Program-made: the position numbers and the translations under genes
Shown here: positions 11,785 through 23,611 of the stretch, one piece after another
How the letters are laid out: every line of letters begins with the position of its first letter
Numbering within the stretch: the first letter of the stretch is position 1
Notes under the pieces: generated by a model
What the model was told of the DNA's origin: nothing
What the model saw: only the letters and a program-made list of their open reading frames with translations
Database searches by the model: none
Source: Calliopum simillimum
Lineage: Eukaryota; Arthropoda; Insecta; Diptera; Lauxaniidae
Assembly (NCBI GenBank): GCA_951812925.1
Contig: OX638370.1
Coordinates: forward strand, 108,266,897 to 108,330,896
DNA length: 64,000 nt
Reading direction: 5' to 3'

Positions 11785-14700
11785 TTAGTATTTATTATGC
11801 TGTGCCAGCAGCTGCATGTCCGTCAGATATTTGATTATATGCACTTTTGCCTCGGCCTTTTGTCGAACTCCTAGCGTATTCAGCATATCCGTAACGACCA
11901 TGCCGAATGATTGATCCTCAGCGCTAACAGCTTGTGTCATAGAATTTTGAAAAATCTTGATTGTATTAAGCACATTATCGTGATTTTCTTCGTCCGTACG
12001 TTCACGCTTCAATGGTGGCTCATAGAAATACGGCTTCTGATCCTTGTTGGCGGTGGCGGCAGCCAGTTGAGTGTCGCCTGTAACTGCAATTTCTAAATGT
12101 GATCGATCTACAGTGTACATTGCTAGCAAACAAAAAAAAACACACACACACAAATGTAATGAGACCAAAGAGAGCAATGCGGTAGAGGGACCTCTCTTAG
12201 ATGTACAGAAAGATTAAGTTTCGTTTGTGCAAATTTCTAGTATTTGATTAGGAGTCGAGAACCTATTCCCCGTTTCACATAAATTCTACGAAAGCAGAAA
12301 TATTAAAGGGAAAAAGCGCTGTAATATGTTGAGTATACGGAACTTGATAAGAATCTTCGAGTATCCATTTAACAATTGAGTGGGTTAGAAGCAAAAGTGT
12401 GTGTTAAGTTTTGAATACAGAGGTTGTTGATCTCTTAAGTTAAGCAATTACTAATTTTTATTTTTGTTGTTCAATTAGGTTTCCATCTAGTCGCATACTT
12501 AACTTTATATTTCTAAATTGTCATGTTCACACCTTTGCTTCTAAACCTCTTAAATATGGTCTACTGTGGCTTTATTTTGCAGTTGTTTTAATAGATGTAA
12601 GCAACACTCCCTACTCTTCTGTACTGATATCTTTTTAAAATCAATTATGGACAAGTATTTAACTGATGCATGCTATGCAATTATTCCAGGTATACGTAAT
12701 GCAAAACACATAACAAAATAAGTGTGTGATTTCCCTTTGAATCAATAACACAGGCACACAAAAAAATGGCATGTACTATTGTACTTTTCGTCGCAAAATC
12801 CGACTGCATCCTCAGAGTTGTATGAAATGTGTTAGTTAGGTCATGAGATAAAAAAATAGGCGATTTCACGTCCCCAAAACATTTCGTCCTTTGTATGGGG
12901 GCTGAAATACCTTCTCTTAAAATGACCATAACACGGAAAGTAAGAGTCCAATTGGAAAATTTCGAAGGCATATTTTAATAAGGTAGAGTATGGCTATTCG
13001 ATGCCATTAAAAATAATTTCATATTTTTCTGTAGCTACGCCATAGGTCTGCGAACAGCGTTTTCTCCAACTTCAAGTAAGAATACTCGAAATCCAGCAGG
13101 TACAATATATTGACAATTCTGAGGATGCAGTCGGATTCAGCATCGTGTTTTATCTTTAAAACGTCAAAATATCTCTACAAAAGATAGTAATTAATTTTTG
13201 CACGTTGACTTTGAAAATTTGTACAAGCATTTTATTAGATACTATGCAATTATATTGTTGTGAGCAGCTAAAGGCCGAATTTCAAATCAAAATATCAAAG
13301 CATTGCTTAAATAAACTCTAACATAAATGGTGGTGTAAAAGGTACAAAAAGAACATGCACTTGCCCTAACGAACAAACGGCTATACTCATAAGCCGCTAT
13401 TTCAGATGATAAAATGCAATTGAATCTGTCATTTTTAAAAGGGGATATGTGTCGTTGGGCAGAAAATATTTTTTTTTGCTTTTTTTGCCGTAGTGGCGAT
13501 GGCACTGGTTGGTCTATCTATTTTTCAAGTAGGCAGATTACTTCTTAATATCAATGTTAATTAACTCCCATCACCAAAATCGCAATGAATTCAGATTTAC
13601 CAAACATAAGGCTTTTTCTAATGTTTGCCACAAGTTTAAATTTCGTCACATATCTCCTTTTAAAAATGACAGATTCAATTTAACTTGCTCTTTCTTTTTC
13701 TCATTTCCTCTCTCTTTGACTCAACTGAACTTAACTTACCATGTGGATGCGTTAGCGCTTGCGCAGATGTTGAAGCACTACCATTAAAGGGTTGCGCAAA
13801 AATATCTACTACTGTTTGTTGTGGTTGTTGTTGTTGCTGATGCTGATTTGGATCAACTTGTGCAACTTGATTAGTGTTAGCTTGCGCAGAGTTATTGCCA
13901 CACTTGCCCAAAAGTGATTCACGATATTGGCTGTTGGATAATAATAATAAGGATAATAAGTTAAGCACCGTATTTATATGTTATTTTTTTGTTTTTTTTT
14001 TTTACGTACCGTATGGAATCGACCAAGAACTGCATTTGCTTAAAATAACGCCAGCGTGATTCTTGGCATAGTTTCATTTCGCGAGCAAATTTATCACGCA
14101 AACTCTTCCAGCGTTTAGTACATTTTTGTTCTGAAATTGTAGAAAAAAAAAAAAAACTATTTAAAATCCTGCGACATTGTAAACGAATTCTTAGTAAAAG
14201 AATTAGCCTCAAGTTATAAACTTTTAAAACCTATTACTGGTTCTTTGAGACGGGGAAGGGCGTCTGACGGGTTACGGTTTTATACTATATCGAGCCCTGG
14301 TCGCCAAAAAGACTTCCTTCCAAATTAGATTTGACAGCATTATTATTCTGAGCCTTCAGAACCAGGCCATTGATGCAAGATAAATTTCGTAATGACCGCC
14401 TTCCGACGGTTTTGTGTATACAAGAAATGGAAGATAAAACGATTACTGTGGCCCCGCGATTTGACGATGTTTTAAGATAAACCAGCCCAAAACAAGTCGA
14501 CAATGGTTAACAAGGTTTTTCGATAACTCGTTTCGTTTTTGAGAGACTTACAATTTTTAGTGAGCAAGTCCAATTACATGCCGGCATAAGGCGTGAGCCG
14601 AAAATTTGAATCATCTAATCTATAAAACATGGATGAGATTTGGTACATATGTAAAAAGCACCAAGGAAAATAATGTGTACTGGAAAAAAATGGGGGTATC

Positions 14701-17700
14701 ACGCCCCCACAAAAATCACTCCATCATATCTCTAAAAATATTTAACGTTCATGAATGAGATTTGAAACATGTGTACAGAGCGCCAGGACAAATAATGTTC
14801 ACTGGGAATGCCACGCCCCTAAAAAAAAAAAAATCATAATTTATGAGATTTGGTACACATGTAAAATGGAGAAGGACAAATGACATACTTTGAAAAAATT
14901 GGTGATGCCACATCAACTTAACAAAATAATGTGAACCAACATTCACTGGGAAATCATGGTTACTTAAAAGATTTTCAATTTAAAACTTGTATGGTGGAAA
15001 AAATGTCACGTTCATATTATCACGTATCGATTCAGATTATGATCAAAACAAAGAAAAGTACAGAAGATATTTGAGGAGTTATTTTTCAAAAGGGCGTAAA
15101 ACCATGTTAAACAAATTTTCTGTAATGAGAAAAAACTTTTATGGGCTGTTTACAATAACATATTTTTTTTAATGTCTCCTGTATTATAGTGAGTTGACCA
15201 AAGATTCTAATCCCCTTAACATTTTTGTTGTAACTTATTTGCAGTAATTGCAAAAAGTAAAAAACATTTGGAAATGCCCTTTTGTTCTAAAACGATTGGA
15301 AATAAGCCCTTTTGTTTCAAAATCACTCTTATTTCACCATTTGGAAGTTTATTTTGATGTCTATAGGCATGGTATGTAAGCACCTATATAGCCTGGGGTA
15401 TATAAAAAATATTAAAAGTTTTTTTGGCCACTATTTAAAATACGTCTTTTTGTATCAAACTCTAAACATTTCTATGAAATTATATGGAAATAAGCCCTTT
15501 TGTTCTGAAATGCGACTTTTGATCACGATTTTATCTTAGATAAATGCATTTTTTGTGATGAATTTTGGACTAGAGGATGCATTTTAGCATGGTAATGGCG
15601 ATGGCATCCTTAGGTTTGTTTGAGGTTGGAAGTGGTTTTACGCTCTTTTGAAAAATCACTCCTCATTTGTATCAAACAAAATACATTATAAAGAAGCATA
15701 ATTGAATAAGATTCTAAACTAAACGAATACTAAGTACTTCTGTTTTTTTGTCACGTTCGTTTTGTGTCTTTTGTTTTTGCGAGTATCTTGGAACCAAGAC
15801 TTCGCCTGCTATTAACGTTGACACTTACTATAATGCAACCTAAGAGCTATAATGCGAAGTAAAAACTAAAATAAAAATATGTTTTACTTCCACTTTTTTT
15901 GCACTTTTAATGTGTACTACGGTCACGTTCGTCACCTGGGAAATGCCCATATAATGTTGAAAATTAAGCGTCGATATCTCAAAAACGAAGCGAGATATCG
16001 AAAATTTTCTTAAAAATATATTTTTTCTACACGGAAAAATTAGTTATGCCAGCAAAAGGTAATACAAAATTAACATACTACCTCTGCAGAATAAAATCTT
16101 TATGAGTGAAAGCGAAAGTGAATTCGTAAACCTAATGTGGGCAAATATGTACGTACTACTATCAAGTAATTGTAATTTGTACCAACCAGATCCTCCTCCT
16201 TAATGATGGATTATAAAGCATGAATCTCTAAGCGAGATTTTTCATTGAATCCTTTGCTTTGCATGTTAACAGCTGCAGCTCACTGCTGCATTTAAACCAA
16301 AAATAAACATTGGTATCATGGAAACATGCAACAGAACAATAATAAAATCCGCGCGGGTATAACAGTTAAAATTTGTTGTTGGTGTAAAGCTGCTGCAATT
16401 ACTGACTGAGGCTTGGCTGTCATCTCCAGACAACATCGGCAACAGAAAATTTTAAGTCAAAACAAAGTTTGCTGCTTTACTCGCGGTATCGTTAGCTGAC
16501 TTCATTCAGTATGGTTTCACATTTTATAGCTTTATTGTTTTGATTTCAACGATAGAAAAGCATAGGTTAATACCCCATTCTCACTTGCCCGGTTAATAAG
16601 ATGAGATCTGTTTTGGCACTAAGCGGGCTAGTTTTTCATATAAAAAGCTTTTCGATTTGTATGAGAAATATTTTTTTTTTTTTTGGTTTTAAAATTAAAT
16701 GGCGGAGAATTATCTCATATTGCCAGGGTATTCCACATTTATGAGTTTAATCAAAAATACTTTTCATAACCTTAAAAAAGGCAAATGAAAAGGCTCTGAC
16801 GCTAAGACACACGCGAACGAGTACACCCGAAACACGTCTGTACTCGGCTACGGACAAAACGAAAGAGGTGAGAAATATTAGCTTATTTTTAAAATAATTT
16901 AGCTTTATCATAAAAATCTGCAGGTGGCGACTTTGAATTCAAAAAACTCAGGGAAATTATGGAATTTTTATATTTTTTGACACAAGCAAAATGTGAACAA
17001 ATAAAAAATTTATAATAAAAAACAAAATAAAATAAAAAATTTTTCAGTCTCATAGCCTGCTTCCACTGGAGATCAATATTGAGGCTTACAGCCGTTTTCA
17101 GATTTATTTGAAGTTTAGTACATCATGAATGCGGTGAGTTACAACTAAATCACTTGATAAATCTTCGTGAAAACAGGCTATATAATGATTTAATATACAG
17201 CTCTCCTCTTTTCCCCCATCCCTCTAACCCATTTCCTTTTCTGCAAATCAACACGGTGCATTGCATTTATAGGGGCTATCCCCTGAGCGTTGGTTTAAGT
17301 ATAAAAAAAAAAAAAAAAAAATGACAGATGACTCATCAAGGTAAAAGGTGTGAAAGTGGATCTGTGATTATCAAGATGTTCTGTTTTAGGCTGGTTAACC
17401 AGGTAAGTGAGAGTAGGGTATAAAGCAACTCTAATTACATACACTCTTACCTTATTTAGCTCTCAGTTATTATTTTATTAGAACATTTCAGCAATAGCTG
17501 CAAAATTTAGTAGGGCGATTTAATCAAACTAGAGTTCGCCTTGTGGCCGAAATTCAACCATTTTGATTTGACTATAAAGCAAAAAGATTTTATACCCTTC
17601 CTTGGACGATAAAACACAAAAAGCTTTTAATATTCTTCCTTAGGGTTCAGGTTATCTGCATGAATAAAAATCGGAACAGTAGCATAGTTGCTATAGCGTG

Positions 17701-19130
17701 CTTTCCATTTAGAGGCGTGCAACGCTTACTAAAGAGCAAAAAGTTTTTGAAATTTTTCCGTCCTGTTCATTTTATCCCCATACCCAAATTCATATAAATC
17801 AATGCCGTGATAATGGTCTTGTTATCATTCCTTAGTGATAACCCTATCTCTGTACCAAATTTCAAAAAAATGGATGCAGTGATTTGGCCGTGAGAGCGAT
17901 TTTTCCACTTAAGGGCGTGGCACCGCCCACTAAAAAACATAATGATCATTTTATCGTTCCTTTTTCCAATATTCTCGTATTTCTTTAAGAGTTGGATATC
18001 TTGAATACGAACCGAGATGGAAAAAATTGTATCGAATATTTTCGACTTATTTTATGTCGATTTATAAAAAAAAAAACATCGTCAAATTGAGGGGCCACGG
18101 AAATCGAAGTATGTATCCCCTAAATGCCTATGTCAAAATCAACTCCCAGTGTGCTAGACGGTTCAAATCTCCGCTTTTTTATCCGTTACGGATCCGTTAC
18201 GGATAAAAAAGCGAAGATATGAACCGCCTGGCACACTGGGCTTTTTTTGATCAGTCATTAAAATAACATTGATATTCCATAAAATTTGTAGTGCCTCGAA
18301 AATCTCGTAAGAGCTATCAAAATCAAAGGCAATTTGATCAAGCAGAAATTATAGCTTTTTAAAATTAAATATTCTATCAATTCCTAAAAAATAAAAGAAA
18401 TGGTTGTGCGCGCAATCATAGTGCTATATAAATAAACACTTCGTTTTGACGTCAAACCAAAAACACGACAAAAAGACAGCGAAGGAAAAGGGAAAACTTC
18501 GACGTATACAATAATGGGTACGAACGTTTTGTTGCTACGGCGCGACTCTTGCGCCATACCTACGTTTGCCCGATCGACCGTTTCACCTAACACCACTTTA
18601 CACCAACAATTTCCCTGCCATATTCTGTCTCTATATCAACGGTGACTGCAGCACAGCAGTCAACAAACAGTACAGCCAGCCGCGATACAAAAACAAATGA
18701 AAATACGAAAAAATTTCTACGAACAAACGAAGCTACGACGACTTCGACGACGACAGACATTTTGTGACTTGGCTGAGTGAGCGACAGCGACAGAACAATT
18801 GTTGTTTTTGTCTTATGTTGGATTTTTTTATTTAGTGCGTTTATATAAAATTTACCCAAGCAGTGCCAGACCAAAAGAGACTTGACTTTTCAATTTAAAT
18901 AGTCGTCTTCTCCCATTGAATTTTTCAGCTTTTTAAAATAAAAAAGAAAACAAGAAATTTCACTAACCTGGCACGCCAAGTGTTTCGGCGATTTGCTTCC
19001 ATGTTTGCGCCTTCCTTACAAAGTGTTTATAGTTGTAATGTGATCGATCGTATATGACTGGATTCATTTTGACCGCTTCAATGAGGTTCAGGTCAAACTG
19101 CTGTTCCAAATTTGCATCTAGTTTATCCAT
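11785..19130 (-). CDS. Adf1: Adh transcription factor 1, MADF-BESS DNA-binding protein
   Basis: Four coding exons on the minus strand (18968-19130, 14010-14130, 13740-13930, 11785-12092) give 260 residues. The MADF domain (about residues 12-100) runs from LNLIEAVKMNPVIYDRSH through WKQIAETLGVPEQKCTKRWK to MQFLVDSIRQYRES. A Gln-rich linker with NQHQQQQQPQQ follows. A BESS domain ends the protein (FGMVVTDMLNTLGVRQKAEA ... QLLAQHNKY). The match to Drosophila Adf1, from memory, is close to identical in both domains. Adf1 binds DNA near promoters and acts in the nucleus. I chose the ATG at 19130 (MDKLDANLEQ); an in-frame ATG at 19202 would add 24 residues. Intron 1 is 4.9 kb and intron 3 is 1.6 kb, both with MITEs. 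A second possible acceptor for the last exon would add five residues. Confidence 0.95.
12797..13137. mobile_element. MITE in Adf1 intron 3
   Basis: Terminal inverted repeats of 25 bp with one mismatch: AATCCGACTGCATCCTCAGA at the left and its reverse complement ending at 13137. The interior is non-coding. No clear target-site duplication is seen. Confidence 0.7.
13419..13680. mobile_element. MITE, ATTGAATCTGTC family, copy 1 (Adf1 intron 3)
   Basis: The left end reads ATTGAATCTGTCATTTTTAA and the right end is its reverse complement to 13680. A second copy lies at 49036-49341 with the same interior (GGCGATGGCACTGGTTGG). The right TIR abuts the Adf1 splice donor near 13740. Confidence 0.8.
14620..14925. 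repeat. Degenerate tandem repeat in Adf1 intron 1
   Basis: Three diverged units share GAGATTTGGTACACATGTAA, then a GACAAATAAT stretch, then a CCACGCCCC block. They resemble the 125-bp repeats at 2868 in style but not in sequence. Confidence 0.6.
15072..15666. mobile_element. MITE in Adf1 intron 1
   Basis: Left TIR GAGGAGTTATTTTTCAAAAG through GGCGTAAAACCA is mirrored at 15634-15666. Three internal TAAGCCCTTTTGTT repeats lie at 15275-15510. Confidence 0.65.
17053..17180. mobile_element. Short palindromic MITE, AGCCTGTTTTCAC family, copy 1
   Basis: Left end AGCCTGCTTCCACTGGAGAT and right end AAAACAGGCTA match the ends of the copy at 22580-22711. This copy is more diverged. It lies in Adf1 intron 1. 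Confidence 0.65.
17690..17970. repeat. Second copy of the 125-bp dispersed repeat family
   Basis: It contains GGGCGTGGCACCGCCCACT, AACATAATGATCATTTTATC and ATTTGGCCGTGAGAGCG, as in the units at 2868-3253. It lies in Adf1 intron 1. Confidence 0.75.
18145..18240. repeat. 96-bp near-perfect hairpin in Adf1 intron 1
   Basis: CCCAGTGTGCTAGACGGTTC at the left is mirrored at the right to 18240, and the arms continue inwards to TTTTTTATCCGT / ACGGATAAAAAA. The loop is a short direct repeat of ATCCGTTACGG. It may be a minimal MITE. Confidence 0.75.
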
Positions 19131-20928
19131 GTTTTGTTGTTGTAGGAATCTCCGATGTGAATCTCCTCCTACTATCCAAAAATCAAACCCGATTCTATCC
19201 AAGATTTGCAGCTACGCCGAAGCTACGTCGATAAAAATATTATTTTTGTTTTTGAAATGGCGACTTTTCCCCCGGAAAACGTCAGCGACGACGACTTGAA
19301 AAAATTTTGTTGCTCTGCTGCCAGCAGTGAAATTTTTTCCACTTTAATGATAATTGACAGAAAATAAAATCCAATATAAAAAATAAGCATACAAAAGCAC
19401 ACACAAAACGTTGAATCTTTTGCGTTGAACGAGCCGAGCTACGACCGAGACGTGAAAGCGAAGCAACCGAACAATACCAACGACGACAGCGGACAGAGAC
19501 AGAAAATTGTTGGCGCGACCTAGCGTCGGTCTCAGATTGGACGACAGCGGTTCGGCAAAGCAAACTTCGGATCGACGTTGCTTTGTTGTCACTTGTAGTG
19601 GTGGTCCGAAGTGGGCAAACAGTAATTAAATTGCATCAAAAATCGAAGTGCACACATGTATTTCTTTTATGCGCTAAATTTAAGAATTTTATTCAGTTTA
19701 AAGAAAATTATGTTTTCGCGCATTAATTAATCCGAAAATTTTCCAAACAAATTCGGCACGGAAAAACAAAAATCTGCTGTGTTAAGACCAAAGATAATCA
19801 AGATTATATTTATATGATAAAACAAATAAACTAAATTAAGATTGGATTGTGTATGACCCCAAGAGGAAAAATTTCAAGCGCTTCTGAACCAAGAACTTTA
19901 AAAGCGCTTGTCTCCATAGAAATTGAGCACTTAAACAATGATTTTTTGTAAGGCTACAGTAAGGACAACATGGGTTTGAGCCCAGCGCGGGTGATTTTAT
20001 TTTTTTGCTTTTTTTATATTTTTTTGCTTTTTTTAATATTTTTTTGCTTTTTTTCCCTTGGGAAGGTGCAATTTTATTTTTGACGTATTCTATACTTCTA
20101 CTGTCTGCAATAAAACCCGCGTGCCACATAGCGCCCACCACTGCAGGAAATGTCGACGTCGTTTTTACGTTGTGCGTTGGTGTATGTTTTAATGGTGGTG
20201 TGTATTTGTGTATTGGTTAGGGATGGATAGTATTCAATTTCAGTTTTCAGCTCAAAGATAATTACCGAATTGCCTTAGCATGTTTTCTACTGACAAATTT
20301 ATGGGAAAATATTAAAATATTTTTACGGGCCGAAAAAATTAAAGAATCAGAAGGAAATAAGAGCATAGTTGCATTAGCTGTGTTTTAGATGGCAACGAGT
20401 TAACAGCGTTAACACATTTCTTCTAAAACGATTTTGCGCGTTATCTTCTTATGTCGTAGACAGACGGCAGCTTAAATTCGCAGTTAAGAAGTAAAAATGC
20501 AAATGAAAATGTTACCTTGACAGACATCAGTTTCTGACAGCTTTTGCATTAAGTAAACAGCTGATTTATTTGTTTACTTGAGTTTTGGCTGCACCTGCTG
20601 ATAGTCCTCGAACCATTCTGTGCGTTTTTTTTTTTTTATTCTGGTTTTAAAATGAAAAAATTTCATTGATTTTTATCTATACATATTTTTAATTTATTTT
20701 AAAACTCACTTTTGCCCACTACATTTCCCTATTTTTTTCTTGTTGAAAACATTTCTGTTTTTTCTGTCAAATTGTTACAATCCATTACAATTCGACAGAG
20801 TTACTGGATTGAAATAGTGAATTTCAGTACTAATCTCCTTTAGTTTCATGCATTTATGTTGGAGTGAATGCAGTTTGTATTGAGTATTATACATAGCGAA
20901 ATTAGCAATTAGCCATTTGAGCCGTCGC
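19131..20928. other. Adf1 upstream region
   Basis: It probably holds the Adf1 5' UTR and promoter around 19200-19610, a stretch rich in CGACGAC-type motifs and locally less AT-rich than its surroundings. A three-copy, roughly 20-bp repeat of TTTTTTGC units lies at 19997-20055. No other gene was recognised. Confidence 0.4.
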
Positions 20929-21452
20929 ACACTGCGTTGGCCCATGGACAAAAAACAAAATTTTTTGTGACTTGAAACCTTAAAATATTGGTATCAATCG
21001 ACAGGTAATTGTATCAACAAAATAAAAAATTTAGGGGAAAAACTCAGTTTTGGTTATGCTACACTTCAAAGTTGAGATATTTAAAAAAAAAAAATCAGGT
21101 TTTGTTCAATTCGTTTTGGGTTCTCTTAAACAAATTTATGTTTTGATTAAACTAAGCGAAGTAAAATTTTTTATTATAAATAACATTTGAGTAAATAAAT
21201 AAAATTACAAAATTTTAAAAAATATATAATTTGATATATACTGTAGTGATTTTAATATATGATATTATCAAATAAAAAACTTCAGAAATTGACAAATTTC
21301 GATGAAAAAAAAAAAAAAAAACAAATAAAGTTTACAACAAATCTGAGATCATTTTTGAGCTAACCAACCCCAAATTACTTAAAGTACCAAATTTCAACCA
21401 CTCCTATTTTTGACCATTTCTTGTATGGGCTCAACGCACTGTGCGTCGTCTC
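20929..21452. mobile_element. MITE with GTCGCACACTGCGTTG ends
   Basis: The left arm (GCCGTCGCACACTGCGTTGG then CCCATG) is mirrored near 21415-21452 as CATGGGCTCAACGC-like sequence with a few mismatches. The interior is AT-rich and has no frame. Confidence 0.65.
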
Positions 21453-22579
21453 GCTAGGCTATTATTTTGTTTTACTTTTTATTTATTTTTTTGCTTTTAC
21501 CGCTTTCCAACCAGTGCTGTCGTTTTGAAAAATTTGAGCAAAGTGAAACTATGTAAAAAGTGTTGCGAAGTAAAATTCTGAAAAGGCTCTTACCTGCACA
21601 CACTGGTTTGAGGTAAAACTTAAGAGCCAGCACTCACTATCGATCATGTTTGTTGTTGAAGAATTAATTTTTTTTAAATGTTTGTTCTTAGAGCTGTTAA
21701 ACTACTATTTATGTTTGAAGCTCATTTACGGTGTGGCGTCACGCTATCAGACAAACAAATATCATCATTCACTTGTACAAAGGCCAACCTCAAATACACC
21801 TGAAAATGTTATAAACTGGATTTACAAAAAAAAGTCAATTATGACTTACGGGCAAAAAGAGCGGCACGCAAGCAAGGGCAAAACCAACCGTGTGTACTGA
21901 CCTTAAAAGTAGTTTTTGGCAACACTGTTTAGAAGTTATCAAGTATCAAGTCGAGTTGTGTCAGTTGTGTTTACCTTTTATTCGTTTTTGTAGTTTCGTA
22001 GTTGCAAGATTAATTTTTCATATTATTTTAAGAATTGGACTACTTAAATAAATAAAATTAGTTAATATTAATGTAAAAGCAGTGTCTATAAATCTTTAAT
22101 AAACAAAATATAAAGTCCGTAGGTAAGCAAAAATGCGTAGAATAACAAAATGACAAAGAACCGGAAACAATTGTGAGAGTTTCTTATCTGAAACGAAATT
22201 TGCATTAAAATAAAATTGCACTATTCGAAATTAAGCTTTATTATTATTAATGCAATTATGTATTGTTTTTCGATTATAAAAAATAGGAGTATACCTAGTA
22301 TTATCTAAAGCAAAAATTATATTTTGCCAACCAAGCAAAAATTTTTGAAAAAAATTAAAAAAACCTATTAGTTAATGAAAATGAATCATGGTAAACGGCA
22401 AATATACACGTAAAATACGATATCACAAAAAAACAAACAATATAACATCAAAAATGCGGGAGTTGTGTTTCAAATACACACCAACAAATCAAAGCGCACA
22501 GTGTTAAATTCCCACATTTAAAGGGACAAACAAAAACCAAAAGACTACAAAAAAGGAGATTGTTTTCTTTAACTTTAAT
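21453..22579. other. Intergenic sequence upstream of the SLC37 gene
   Basis: No gene recognised. A GTAAGC donor-like site at 22122 and a TCAGTTGTG initiator-like site near 21960 could belong to a 5' UTR exon of the SLC37 gene, but this is weak. Confidence 0.3.
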
Positions 22580-22711
22580 AGCCTGTTTTCACCGGAGATT
22601 TATGAAGTGATTTAGCCGTTACTCGCCTCATTCATCTTCTATTAAACGTCAAATATAAGTATTTGGAAACAGCCGTAAATCACTTCATGAATCTCTGGTG
22701 GAAACAGGCTA
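22580..22711. mobile_element. Short palindromic MITE, AGCCTGTTTTCAC family, copy 2
   Basis: Arms of about 40 bp start AGCCTGTTTTCACCGGAGAT and close with the reverse complement ending CAGGCT at 22710. Confidence 0.8.
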
Positions 22712-22789
22712 GAAGTCTCGAAAACGAAGCGTGATATCGAAAACAAAATCGAAAAAACGCCCAAATAATTTTCATACAAATATATTATG

Positions 22790-23050
22790 GCGTTATTTCC
22801 AAAATGATTACGATAATCAAAAATTTATATAAAAATAATTTGGACGTTATTTCGTTCTTGTTTTTGGGCGTTATTTCATATTTTTTGAGCTTTATTTAAT
22901 TTTATTTTGGGCGTTATTACGTCATTTTATTTTTTGGGTTTTGTTTCCTTTTTTTGGCGTTATTTCGTTTTCTAAAAATAAAATTAAATAACACCCCAAA
23001 AAAAAAAAAAAACCAAATAAAGCCCAAATTTTTGGGCGTTATTTCCTAAC
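22790..23050. repeat. Degenerate array of GGGCGTTATTTC motifs
   Basis: At least six GGCGTTATT/GACGTTATT motifs occur on the plus strand within 260 bases, with AAATAACACCCC once on the opposite strand, separated by T-rich spacers. Nothing codes across it. Confidence 0.5.
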
Positions 23051-23611
23051 GCTCTTTAAAACTCGCTAAACTTAATAACAAAATCACACAAAACATAGTG
23101 CTTGGCCAAACCACAACGGCTTTTCGAAGCATCGGAATCAATTTAAATACTTAGTTTCAAGGTATGCAAAATAATGCCTATTAAAATAGTAAATTTCATA
23201 CATTGTTATTATAAATAGCGAGACTTATCCCATCACTGGTAGCAATAGCAATAGCACAAATAGGTACTCATGCATGTTTGTATGTATTTGCAAAAATTTA
23301 GATACGGACGACCTTCTGTGAAGATGCCTTTGCTATTTGCGCGAAGTTAAACATTGAAGCAACAAAATTTATCTGCATTGTTTTGATACAAAATTAAATA
23401 TTTACTCATTTTTGTTTTGTTATCAGAGTTACATCTTTATTGCTTTTGCTTGCGCCCTTTTTTTGTTAAATTGTTGAACATTGAAATTCTAAAAACCATT
23501 TCTTTTTAGATTTTACTCTAATATTTCATTATTTGAAAGTTTGAGTAACAACAAAACCAGGTAGACGACAAGCCTGTTGTCTACACAGCTGCCTGATTCC
23601 TGCCATTGCCC

